Counted from the stretch's first letter, positions 1-6,791 are shown. The stretch is DNA of 6,857 bases from Caryophanales bacterium UBA7642 (GCA_002483745.1 DLIM01000034.1:44593-51449); one strand, 5' to 3'. Notes: a model not told the origin generated them from the letters alone. Translations and numbers: made by a program.

Positions 1-897
1 GGCACTAACGGTAAGGCTTTAGCTAAAGGGACGTTTAATGATACTGCCACTTCCACCATTACTAACGTTTCTAATTTTACTGGTGTTAACTATTATTTTG
101 ATTGTATCTCTGTTGATAACAGCACTGTTATCGATAAGGGCTCTACTTCTTCCACCTCATCAAGTGTAACTTATGAGGATAACGGACGTACTACTTATCT
201 TGAAGCTTTCTATTTTCCTACCTTCGATATGACTCAGGATAAATCCACTACCTTTAGGACTAACTTCATCAGCCGTATCATTCTAAATCTCGATTCTTCT
301 AATACTCCTCAGAATTATCCCCATTCTTATGTTATTTTCTTCCCTAATGAAATCGATATGGTGGTCTATTCCACTAAGTCAGCTAAGTCTAATAGTTCTG
401 TAGGTTCTTATTCTGGATCAATCAGAAGTGCTATTACCCCTGAAACAGCTAGCAAGTATTCTTCGCTTTATTCTTATATCTATACCGCTGATGATGGTTC
501 TACTAACACTATTACCAAAGCTTATTCTAAGTTCCATGACTTTATGGCTCGCGGTGCCACAGCTTATGCTATTCACACTGTTTGGGTCAACATTGGCTTA
601 GTCACTGCTGCCACTGTAGCTACTGAGTTATTGGTTGCTGTTGTTCTGATTATTATGCACAAGAGAAAGACTTCCACTTCTAGAGATACTAATTTCTGGG
701 AAACCTGCAAAGAAGCTGTGGCTGTGGCCTTCTCACCTTGTGTTATCGGTATGTGTATTGGTTTCTTAAACTTCAGCTATGAATTGACCGCCATCATAGG
801 CTGTATCGTCTTAAGACTGGTCTGGATGTCTTCAAAGATTTGTCCTCCTGCTACTTCTAGCGGAGACAATAAGCCTCTATATCAGGCTAGATCATAA
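1..897 (+). CDS. 3' part of a membrane protein of unknown function (5' end outside window)
   Basis: The frame is open from base 1 to a TAA at 895-897, giving 298 residues with no start in view. The ATG at 229 lies inside continuous coding sequence and is an internal methionine. The first ~190 residues are rich in Ser, Thr, Asn and Tyr, without an obvious enzyme motif, and look like an extracytoplasmic domain. A hydrophobic helix follows at about window residues 193-219, ending in the basic stretch HKRK. Two more hydrophobic stretches follow at about 238-256 and 260-278, then a short polar tail. The last part (WETCKEAVAVAFSP, then two helices) vaguely recalls the C-terminus of DUF1189/Yip1-like membrane proteins, but this is a weak impression. 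A terminator follows the gene directly, so it ends its transcription unit. Being a real gene is nearly certain; the function is unknown. Confidence 0.85.
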   Translation, partial: GTNGKALAKGTFNDTATSTITNVSNFTGVNYYFDCISVDNSTVIDKGSTSSTSSSVTYEDNGRTTYLEAFYFPTFDMTQDKSTTFRTNFISRIILNLDSSNTPQNYPHSYVIFFPNEIDMVVYSTKSAKSNSSVGSYSGSIRSAITPETASKYSSLYSYIYTADDGSTNTITKAYSKFHDFMARGATAYAIHTVWVNIGLVTAATVATELLVAVVLIIMHKRKTSTSRDTNFWETCKEAVAVAFSPCVIGMCIGFLNFSYELTAIIGCIVLRLVWMSSKICPPATSSGDNKPLYQARS

Positions 898-914
898 TTA
901 TCCATTAAGTATTT

Positions 915-946
915 CAAAGGGGTCACAATTGACCCCTTTGTTGTTT
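915..946 (+). terminator. Intrinsic terminator or attenuator hairpin before the ABC transporter gene
   Basis: A perfect 11-bp inverted repeat is seen: CAAAGGGGTCA (915-925), loop CAAT (926-929), TGACCCCTTTG (930-940). It is followed by the T-rich TTGTTT (941-946). This is the form of a Rho-independent terminator reading rightward, and it probably ends the gene whose stop codon is at 895-897. The opposite strand lacks a T run after the stem, so it is not two-way. Its tail stops just before the Shine-Dalgarno of the next gene, leaving no room for a promoter between hairpin and start codon. Confidence 0.85.
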
Positions 947-953
947 AAGGGAG
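947..953 (+). promoter_or_regulatory. Ribosome binding site that sets the ABC transporter start
   Basis: AAGGGAG lies 8 bases before the ATG at 962. It fixes that ATG as the start over the in-frame TTG at 929, which sits inside the terminator hairpin and has no ribosome site of its own. Confidence 0.85.
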
Positions 954-961
954 AGCAACAA

Positions 962-3900
962 ATGTTAATTTTAAAGAACATCTCTAAAGAATACGTAATG
1001 GACGAGCATAACTCCGTCCATGCTTTAAACGATATCTCTTTAGAGTTCCCCAAAACTGGCTTCGTTTGTATCCTAGGACCTTCAGGTTGTGGTAAGACTA
1101 CCCTTTTAAACATCATTGGTGGCTTGGATAAATATACTTCCGGAGATGTCATCATCAACGGACAGTCGACTAAGAATTATACCAATCAGGATTGGGATGC
1201 TTATCGTAATAGAGAAACCGGTATTGTCTTCCAAAGCTATAACCTAATTCCTCATCTTACTGTTAAAGGCAATGTTGAATTAGCGATGACTCTATCAGGA
1301 GTCAGCACTAAAGAAAGAGAGCAAAGAGCTCTTGAAGCTTTAGATAGCGTTGGCTTAAAAGAGGAAGTCAATAAGAAACCCAATCAGTTATCAGGCGGTC
1401 AGATGCAGAGAGTCGCTTTGGCTAGAGCTATTGTCAACAAGCCTAATGTGGTTTTAGCTGATGAACCGACTGGGGCTCTTGATTCCGTTACCTCAATTCA
1501 GGTAATGAACATCCTTAAAGAAATCTCTAAAACAAAATTAGTCATCACAGTAACTCATAATGAAAAGCTTGCTCATCAATATGCTTCTAGGATCATTACT
1601 TTAAAAGATGGCAAAGTCATTTCGGATGTCTATAATAACGGCGAAGAAGAAAAGGCTTTAGTTAACGAGAAAGAGCAGATTAAGGAAGTAAAGCCTAAGA
1701 CTGAAACAAATAAGCCTAAGCATACTTCTATGTCCTTCTGGACGGCTTTAGGAATCTCAGGGCATAACCTTTCTACTAAGAAAGGAAAAACGGTAATAAC
1801 TTCTATTGCGGCTTCTTTTGGTATTATCGGAGTAGGTCTAGTCTTAGCTTTGTCTAATGGCTTTACTAATTATGTTGATCGAATGGAGAAGGAAACTTTC
1901 TCCAAGTTTCCTATCTCGGTTGAAAAGTATGGATATAACTATGTTTCTAGTTCCACTAATAACCTAGATCCTTATTCTGATAGCCAGGTTATCAATGTAG
2001 TGGAACCAACTACCTCTAGTCTTCATATTAACAATATCACTTCCGACTACATCACTTACTTAAATAACATGAATGCTAGTCTTAAGAAGACTAACAACAG
2101 CAAGCAAGATTATGCCAAGATCAGATACAATTATTCGATTGGTATGCATGTCTTAAGCAAATACGACTCCAATGGCACTGATGTCTATACATCTATCAAT
2201 ACTTCCCAGGAATCCTATCTGGAGTCTTTGACTTCTTCAGTAATGGGAGGAAGTTCTTCTTCGGCTTGGCAGGAATTGCCGGCTGATAAAGAAATGATTT
2301 TAGATACTTACGATGTGATTGCCGGAAACGTCGATGATTATCCTGATGAAGACAATCTTCAAACGGATGCTAGCGGAAACCCTGATCAGGATGAATTCGG
2401 ATTAGTCTTAGTTGTTAATTCTAGGAATGCTGTTACAACTACTTTAATGAACCAGCTTGGTATGGATCCGACTGTCGGAACCATTGACTTTAACGATATC
2501 CTGGGCCGAGAATTCAAATATGTTTCCAATGATGACTATTATGGAGATGCTATCAGCAATGTCGATAAAGACGGCAATTTAGTTTATACTCCCGGCCTTT
2601 ATTTCAATCAGAACAAGACCATGAATGATATTGTTGAATTTGCGGCTTCTTTATCAAAAGCGGATGGCAGTGTCTCGTTAGATAACTTGTTTGATTTGCT
2701 TAGTATTCCTGATAGTGCAACTATCCAGAGTGCCTTTAAGGACGCTAACGTTCTGATAAAGATGGGTAGCTTATCTACTTATATTGACTTAGTGAAAGCC
2801 GCTAGCTTAATTAGCAAACTTAGTTCTAGTGAATCAATCACTCTTGATGATGTTAAAGGCTGTCTTAAAGAAGAAGCCTTGAACACAGGCACTGATACTG
2901 AAAAAGCTACTGCTCGGGCTGACTTTGGCCAGAAGCTTTATGAATTAGTTATTGCCTTAAGGGATTCTAGTGCTTTAAAACCGTATTTTAATAAGAACCT
3001 GACTTATTATCAGTCTCCGGCTAATAATCAGGATAGCCTTGCTAGTCTTTATACTAATTCAAATAACCGAACACTTAAGATTAAAGCTATCTTAAGACCT
3101 AAGAAGACTACTTCTTTAGGTCTCTTATCAAGTGGTATCTATTATCCTAAGACTTTGACCTATCAGTCCTTCTATGATTCTCAGGATAGTAAAATCGGAA
3201 ACGATTATAAGAATCATATTTTGATTGCCCCAAGTTCTACTACTAATTACCCAAGCACTTTTGCTTCTGTTATCGATTCTTTATATGCTAGCGATGATAC
3301 TAAAGCTACTTCTATCAATGATATTTCGACTAAGATACTATCTACATTCGGATTAACAACTTTAAATATTGTCGACAATATCAAACCTATTACCACTAAT
3401 GTCCTGAACACTTATATGAATGTAAGACTATCACTTGGTAGCGATATTAAACTGGTTTATTCCAATAAGACTTCAGCTTTTGATCCAATTACTTATGCTT
3501 CTTTTGTCTCAACTATTACTATCTATCCGACTGATTATGATTCTAAAAAGCAGGTTACTGATTATTTGACCGCTTATAATTCTGACAAAGATTCTGACTC
3601 ACAGGTTATTTATACTGATGTCGGTCAGACTGCTACCGATATTGTCGGTCAGATCGTATCAGTTATTTCTGCTGTCTTGATAGCCTTTGCTTCTATTTCC
3701 TTAGTGGTGTCTTCGATTATGATTGGTATTATTATTTATTCTTCTGTCATTGAAAGAACGAAAGAGATTGGTATTCTTCGCTCTATTGGTGCCAGAAAGA
3801 AGGATGTCGGAAGATTATTTAAGGCTGAGGCCGTTATCATAGGCTTCTTCTCTGGATTAATCGGTGTAGCTATGACTTACTTAATTTCTATTCCTCTTTC

Positions 3901-4075
3901 TTTAATACTGGATCATCAATTCCCAGAGGTTGAATTAGGCTGGATTGCTATGCTTAATCCGCTTCATGCTCTTGGGCTTGTAGCTTTATCAATTGTTTTA
4001 ACTTATATAGCTTCTTTGATACCGGCTAGGATTGCGGCCAAGAAGGATCCGGTTACTTGCTTAAGAACAGAATAA
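962..4075 (+). CDS. ABC transporter, fused ATPase and FtsX/MacB-type permease, large outer domain
   Basis: The product is 1037 residues from the ATG with a good ribosome site. Residues 1-235 are an ABC ATPase of the LolD/MacB/SalX class: Walker A GPSGCGKTT (39-47), Q-loop Gln91, signature LSGGQ (143-147), Walker B VVLADE (163-168), D-loop ALD (172-174) and H-loop His199. All catalytic residues are present. A charged linker (about 235-256) leads to membrane helix 1 (277-299). About 590 residues of Ser/Thr/Asn/Asp-rich sequence follow and should lie outside the cell. Helices 2 to 4 (about 899-926, 957-983, 1000-1020) form the FtsX domain, with hallmark ERTKEIGILRSIGARKKDV (931-949) and a terminal PARIAAKKDPVTCLR motif (1021-1035). 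Such proteins act as dimers in mechanotransmission, lipoprotein or peptide export, or antimicrobial-peptide resistance. The substrate cannot be read here. The outer domain is much larger than MacB's roughly 220 residues. It is the first gene of the operon, ending 3 bp before the next. Confidence 0.95.
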   Translation: MLILKNISKEYVMDEHNSVHALNDISLEFPKTGFVCILGPSGCGKTTLLNIIGGLDKYTSGDVIINGQSTKNYTNQDWDAYRNRETGIVFQSYNLIPHLTVKGNVELAMTLSGVSTKEREQRALEALDSVGLKEEVNKKPNQLSGGQMQRVALARAIVNKPNVVLADEPTGALDSVTSIQVMNILKEISKTKLVITVTHNEKLAHQYASRIITLKDGKVISDVYNNGEEEKALVNEKEQIKEVKPKTETNKPKHTSMSFWTALGISGHNLSTKKGKTVITSIAASFGIIGVGLVLALSNGFTNYVDRMEKETFSKFPISVEKYGYNYVSSSTNNLDPYSDSQVINVVEPTTSSLHINNITSDYITYLNNMNASLKKTNNSKQDYAKIRYNYSIGMHVLSKYDSNGTDVYTSINTSQESYLESLTSSVMGGSSSSAWQELPADKEMILDTYDVIAGNVDDYPDEDNLQTDASGNPDQDEFGLVLVVNSRNAVTTTLMNQLGMDPTVGTIDFNDILGREFKYVSNDDYYGDAISNVDKDGNLVYTPGLYFNQNKTMNDIVEFAASLSKADGSVSLDNLFDLLSIPDSATIQSAFKDANVLIKMGSLSTYIDLVKAASLISKLSSSESITLDDVKGCLKEEALNTGTDTEKATARADFGQKLYELVIALRDSSALKPYFNKNLTYYQSPANNQDSLASLYTNSNNRTLKIKAILRPKKTTSLGLLSSGIYYPKTLTYQSFYDSQDSKIGNDYKNHILIAPSSTTNYPSTFASVIDSLYASDDTKATSINDISTKILSTFGLTTLNIVDNIKPITTNVLNTYMNVRLSLGSDIKLVYSNKTSAFDPITYASFVSTITIYPTDYDSKKQVTDYLTAYNSDKDSDSQVIYTDVGQTATDIVGQIVSVISAVLIAFASISLVVSSIMIGIIIYSSVIERTKEIGILRSIGARKKDVGRLFKAEAVIIGFFSGLIGVAMTYLISIPLSLILDHQFPEVELGWIAMLNPLHALGLVALSIVLTYIASLIPARIAAKKDPVTCLRTE

Positions 4076-4078
4076 TCT

Positions 4079-5665
4079 ATGTATAATTCTTTATTGAGAA
4101 GACTGAAAGAAGCCACAATCTTAATTCTTCCGATAATGTGCCTAGTTGTCGTTCTTTCTTTGTCTTCAAGTTCTTTATCATTAGATAGTCTAAATATTTA
4201 TCCTAATCATCTAGGACCAGTTTTTGTTTCATTCTTGATTTCGATTGTTCCTTTAGTTATTGGTTTAGCTCTTTTCAATTTAGGAGCTGATAAATCCATG
4301 GGAAGAATCGGAACGATTGTAGGAAATAACTTAACTAAGAAGAAAACCTTAGTCTTGCTTTGCTTTGGAGCAGTTTTGATTGGCCTTTTAACGACCATGG
4401 CAGGTCCGAACTTAGAAGTTCTTTCATTGAGGCTGTTCCCTTTTGCTAAGAATTGGATTCTGATTGTCATTGTTTCTTTAGGGGTTGGCTTAATGCTCTT
4501 AGCAGCTATTTTAAGAGTCATCTATCAGAAACCTTTAAAGATGTGGTATCTAATCTTCTATGGCGTGGTTTTTGCTTTAGGATGCTTAGCTGATAAGAAG
4601 TTTTTTGCCATGGTCTTTGATGCTTCAGGTGCTACGTCTGATTCGATTGCTATTCCTTTTATTTTAGCTCTTGGTATCGGATTTGCTCAGGTAAGAGGAG
4701 GCAAGAACCCGGAAGAGGATGCTTTTGGTTATGCAGGTCTTTGTGCTATTGGCCCTTTAATCAGTGTTATTGTAATGGCAATTGTTTTAAGCAATTCTAA
4801 TTTCACTGTCAACTGTGTTGAAGCTAGCACTAACTTAACCTCTTTTTCTGAGATGGGTAATCTTTATCTTCATGAATTTAGTTGGTCTTGTTTAGAAGTA
4901 GCTATATCTTTATTGCCAATTATATTATTTTTCATCATTTACAACTTCTTCTTAAAGATTAAAGGGCAACAGCTTTTATCAATTATAACGGGATTTATTT
5001 ATACTTACTTTGGATTGGTCCTCTTTTTAACGGGAGCCAATTCCGGTTTAATACCGGCCGCTTCTTCTTTAGGTGAGTCTTTTAGCAATATTAATCTTGG
5101 GTTGTTTATCTTAATTGGCTTTATCTTAGGTTTCTTAATGATCTTAGCCGAACCTAATGTTCATGTCTTGGCTGAAAGAGTTAATGATATCTCTAGTGGA
5201 GTCATCTCTAAAAAAATGATTTACCTGTCTTTATGTATTGCTACTGGCTTAGCTGCTGTTCTTAACATTATCCGAGTCAGATTCAATATTCCTTTTGCTT
5301 ATTTTGCTATTGGAATCTATTTAGTAGTTTTTATCTTAGCTATCTTTGTACCTGATATCTATGTGGCTTTAGCTTTTGATTCAGCTGGTGTCTCCACTGG
5401 TTCTTTATCGGCCTGTTTCTTGCTCCCTTTGTTTATTAGTTATACTCGTGCCTTATATAATCAAGGTGTTTATGGAAGTGAAAAGCTTGAAGATGTTTTA
5501 TTAGCTAATGGCTTTGGCTGTATTGGTATGGTAGGTATGATGCCTTTATTAACAGTGGAGATCTTAGGTGTTATCTCCATTATCAGAAAAGCTCTTTTCT
5601 ATAAGAAGGTTAAAGAGAATGTTCTTGAAGAGGATGATAGTCAAGTCGTTCATCTTCCTATATAA
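4079..5665 (+). CDS. DUF1538 family integral membrane protein, probable ion or solute transporter
   Basis: The product is 528 residues, very hydrophobic, with roughly a dozen membrane segments. It consists of two homologous halves. Each half has a helix-start motif (LFNLGADKSMGRIG at 66-78; LFLTGANSGLIPAASSLG at 315-332), a loop motif (TMAGPNLEVLSLRL at 106-119; ILAEPNVHVLAERV at 355-368) and an FD-x-x-G motif (FDASGATSDSIAIPF at 180-194; FDSAGVSTGSLSACF at 433-447). Each half ends in a conserved stretch with an acidic pair and Gly (EEDAFGYAGLCAIGP; LEDVLLANGFGCIG). These are the marks of DUF1538. From memory, a two-gene DUF1538 system (UmpAB of a Halomonas) was reported as a Na+/H+ antiporter; that function is not demonstrable here. 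No strong Shine-Dalgarno precedes the ATG, which lies 3 bp after the ABC gene stop, so translational coupling is likely. Two PII-like genes follow, suggesting regulated transport. Confidence 0.9.
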   Translation: MYNSLLRRLKEATILILPIMCLVVVLSLSSSSLSLDSLNIYPNHLGPVFVSFLISIVPLVIGLALFNLGADKSMGRIGTIVGNNLTKKKTLVLLCFGAVLIGLLTTMAGPNLEVLSLRLFPFAKNWILIVIVSLGVGLMLLAAILRVIYQKPLKMWYLIFYGVVFALGCLADKKFFAMVFDASGATSDSIAIPFILALGIGFAQVRGGKNPEEDAFGYAGLCAIGPLISVIVMAIVLSNSNFTVNCVEASTNLTSFSEMGNLYLHEFSWSCLEVAISLLPIILFFIIYNFFLKIKGQQLLSIITGFIYTYFGLVLFLTGANSGLIPAASSLGESFSNINLGLFILIGFILGFLMILAEPNVHVLAERVNDISSGVISKKMIYLSLCIATGLAAVLNIIRVRFNIPFAYFAIGIYLVVFILAIFVPDIYVALAFDSAGVSTGSLSACFLLPLFISYTRALYNQGVYGSEKLEDVLLANGFGCIGMVGMMPLLTVEILGVISIIRKALFYKKVKENVLEEDDSQVVHLPI

Positions 5666-5667
5666 AT

Positions 5668-5673
5668 AAGAGG
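5668..5673 (+). promoter_or_regulatory. Ribosome binding site of the first PII-like gene
   Basis: AAGAGG lies 8 bases before the ATG at 5682 and 3 bases after the DUF1538 stop codon. It supports the chosen start and independent ribosome loading inside the operon. Confidence 0.75.
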
Positions 5674-5681
5674 TTTAACTA

Positions 5682-6128
5682 ATGTTCAATAAGAAAAAGA
5701 AAGAAAAGATCGTTCCCTCGATAGGGATTGCTAGGACTGCTCCCTATGATCAAAGAGAGAAGGTTCAGTCTTTGTCTTTGTTCATTACTATTGTTAATAG
5801 AGGGCAAGGCAAATACTATATTGATAAATTCAATGAAAGCCAGGTTTCTTTATCATTGTCTTTCTATGCTTATACTACTCCCAATGAAGACCTAGATAGA
5901 ATCTTAGGTAATGATGAAAACGAGAGAGACCTATTAATGGCTGTCTGCCGAAATGATGATCTTCAAGTCCTAAAGAAGATAGTTACTGAAAGATTCAAAA
6001 TCTCTAAAGCCACTAAAGGAATAGCATTTGCTCTCCCTATTGATTCCATAGGCGGAATAGCTGCCTATAAATTCTTATCCGATCAGAATAGAACAGTGAG
6101 GCTTTATACCGATGACAAACGAAAATAA
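5682..6128 (+). CDS. Divergent PII-like signalling protein (first of a tandem pair)
   Basis: The product is 148 residues. A basic N-terminal extension (MFNKKKKEK, about 30 residues in all before the fold) is followed by a PII-like ferredoxin fold: strand LSLFITIVNRGQG (31-43), a variable middle part, strand RDLLMAVCR (82-90), a helix (about 92-106), then the loop-and-strand ATKGIAFALPIDSIGG (110-125). The order and the ends match its downstream neighbour (LIIAVVNKG ... ATKGQGIVFSLPISDAIG), so the two are paralogues. The middle part lacks the GGKGGTIMVARG segment of the neighbour, and the nucleotide-loop TKGQG is shortened to TKG. Ligand binding may therefore be altered or lost. PII proteins are small trimeric regulators that bind ATP/ADP and often dock on transporters. 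Placement 16 bp after the DUF1538 gene suggests it acts on that membrane protein; this is inference. Confidence 0.75.
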   Translation: MFNKKKKEKIVPSIGIARTAPYDQREKVQSLSLFITIVNRGQGKYYIDKFNESQVSLSLSFYAYTTPNEDLDRILGNDENERDLLMAVCRNDDLQVLKKIVTERFKISKATKGIAFALPIDSIGGIAAYKFLSDQNRTVRLYTDDKRK

Positions 6129-6483
6129 AAGTAACATTACTACTTTAGAAGTTAAGGATTATTCCTTAATCATTGCTGTCGTCAATAAAGGTCTAACAGA
6201 TTTAGTAACCTCAGCTTCTAGAAAAGCAGGTGGCAAAGGTGGAACTATTATGGTTGCTAGAGGCAGTGGCAACCCTAATATTGCTAAGTTCTATGGTTTA
6301 GCTATTCAGCCAGAAAAAGAAGTTGTCTTTATTGTGGTTGATAGATCTATTAAAGATACCGTCTTAAAAGCTATTTATGATGAAGCTGGTCTTGCTACTA
6401 AAGGGCAAGGAATTGTCTTTTCACTTCCAATCAGTGATGCTATCGGTTTAACTCCTTTAGATGAAAGCAAGAAGCAATCTTAA
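6112..6483 (+). CDS. PII-like (P-II family) signalling protein (second of a tandem pair)
   Basis: The product is 123 residues, close to the usual ~112 of PII proteins. It shows strand YSLIIAVVNKG (17-27), an alpha-1 helix, the segment GGKGGTIMVARGSG (40-53), a short T-loop-like stretch up to KFYGLAIQPEKE (59-70), strand VVFIVVDR (71-78), helix IKDTVLKAIYDEAGL (80-94) and the B-loop-like ATKGQGIVFSLPIS (95-108). The pattern, with its Gly-rich phosphate-binding loop, is that of the PII subgroup found with DUF1538 membrane proteins (from memory), not of GlnB/GlnK with a long T-loop. The ATG at 6112 overlaps the previous gene by 17 bp. The start is supported because the fold begins near residue 17 and the next Met is residue 47, past strand 1. 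A weak GTGAGG (6096-6101) lies 10 bases upstream. It is the last gene of the operon; no hairpin directly follows its stop. Confidence 0.88.
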   Translation: MTNENKSNITTLEVKDYSLIIAVVNKGLTDLVTSASRKAGGKGGTIMVARGSGNPNIAKFYGLAIQPEKEVVFIVVDRSIKDTVLKAIYDEAGLATKGQGIVFSLPISDAIGLTPLDESKKQS

Positions 6484-6504
6484 AAGTCAAAAAACTAAAC
6501 AAAA

Positions 6505-6671
6505 CTATTTGTATATTTCAAAGCGGTGACCAATTGCGATAACTAAGATTACTAGCTCATTATTTTGTATTAAAACAATTATTCGATAGTCTCCCACTCG
6601 GTAGCGCCACGCTAGGACCTATTAGCTGAAAGTGCCTTACCAGGTGCTTTAGGGGCCTTTAATTTTTTCAT
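6505..6671 (-). pseudogene. RelE-type toxin remnant, truncated and frameshifted
   Basis: Read on the minus strand, 6671 down to 6612 gives MKKLKAPKAPGKALSANRS then TAG. One base out of frame, 6618 down to 6505 gives VLAWRYRVGDYRIIVLIQNN followed by ELVILVIAIGHRFEIYK and TAG. Together they match the C-terminal two thirds of RelE/ParE-fold mRNA-cleaving toxins, where an APGKAL segment runs straight into WRYRVGDYRII and ends in IGHR-x-E-Y. A single missing base near 6610-6620 explains the break. The N-terminal ~35 residues of a normal ~90-residue toxin are absent. Arg residues of WRYRVG and IGHR and the terminal Tyr, positions linked to catalysis in RelE, are still present, so decay is recent or the C-terminal part has drifted little. 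It is not expected to make a working toxin. Confidence 0.82.
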
Positions 6672-6748
6672 TCTTTCAAGGCATTATTGGCAATAGTTAT
6701 ATCGAAATCATCTTCGATTGCTCTTAGAAAGACTAACCCTACTAAAGC
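6668..6748 (-). pseudogene. RelB/DUF6290-type antitoxin C-terminal remnant
   Basis: On the minus strand the frame from 6748 to a TGA at 6668-6670 reads ALVGLVFLRAIEDDFDITIA followed by NNALKE. The core AIEDDFDITIANNALKE resembles the region of RelB/DUF6290 antitoxins that links the ribbon-helix-helix DNA-binding domain to the toxin-wrapping tail (typical form: hydrophobic-x-x-IED-x-x-D-hydrophobic-x-x-x-x-x-ALKE). The DNA-binding N-terminus and the tail are missing, and no start codon is in place. The upstream side runs into the tRNA terminator at about 6750. The TGA overlaps the ATG of the toxin remnant. This probably reflects a deletion joining the two genes, but conserved overlap of an original antitoxin/toxin pair cannot be excluded. 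Confidence 0.65.
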
Positions 6749-6749
6749 A

Positions 6750-6785
6750 AAGAAAAAACCCGGTCAAACGACCGGGTTTCTTTTT
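6750..6785. terminator. Two-way intrinsic terminator between tRNA-Lys and the operon
   Basis: A perfect 10-bp stem, AAACCCGGTC (6756-6765) and GACCGGGTTT (6770-6779), encloses the loop AAAC. Rightward it is followed by CTTTTT (6780-6785). Leftward the A run at 6753-6758, preceded by AAAG, gives a U-rich tail on the minus transcript. It lies 13 bases past the tRNA 3' end and so most likely ends the tRNA transcript. It can also stop rightward transcription arriving from the PII operon about 270 bp away, as no better hairpin is seen in between. Confidence 0.9.
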
Positions 6786-6791
6786 CCTAGA

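Noticed and set aside
229..897. A 222-residue gene starting at the ATG at 229
   Set aside because: The same frame is open back to base 1 with similar composition, and no ribosome site precedes the ATG (upstream bases encode a continuous protein), so it is an internal Met of a gene cut by the window edge.
929..957. TTGACC at 929-934 as a -35 promoter element
   Set aside because: A matching -10 would fall at about 952-957 (AGAGCA), which is no -10 match and overlaps the ribosome site, only a few bases before the start codon.
929..961. TTG at 929 as the ABC transporter start, adding 11 residues
   Set aside because: It lies inside the right arm of the terminator hairpin, has no ribosome site, and the ATG at 962 has AAGGGAG at ideal spacing and begins with a typical ATPase N-terminus (MLILKNISKEY).
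898..1158. Minus-strand open frame of 86 residues
   Set aside because: It is antisense to the terminator and the ATPase Walker A region and has no protein-like pattern of its own.
4207..4521. Minus-strand open frame of 104 residues
   Set aside because: It is antisense to the DUF1538 gene; the Lys/Thr/Pro-rich product reflects the reverse of hydrophobic codons.
6505..6748. A working RelBE toxin-antitoxin system
   Set aside because: Antitoxin lacks its DNA-binding part and a start; toxin lacks its N-terminus and has a frameshift and in-frame stops, so no functional pair can be made from this copy.
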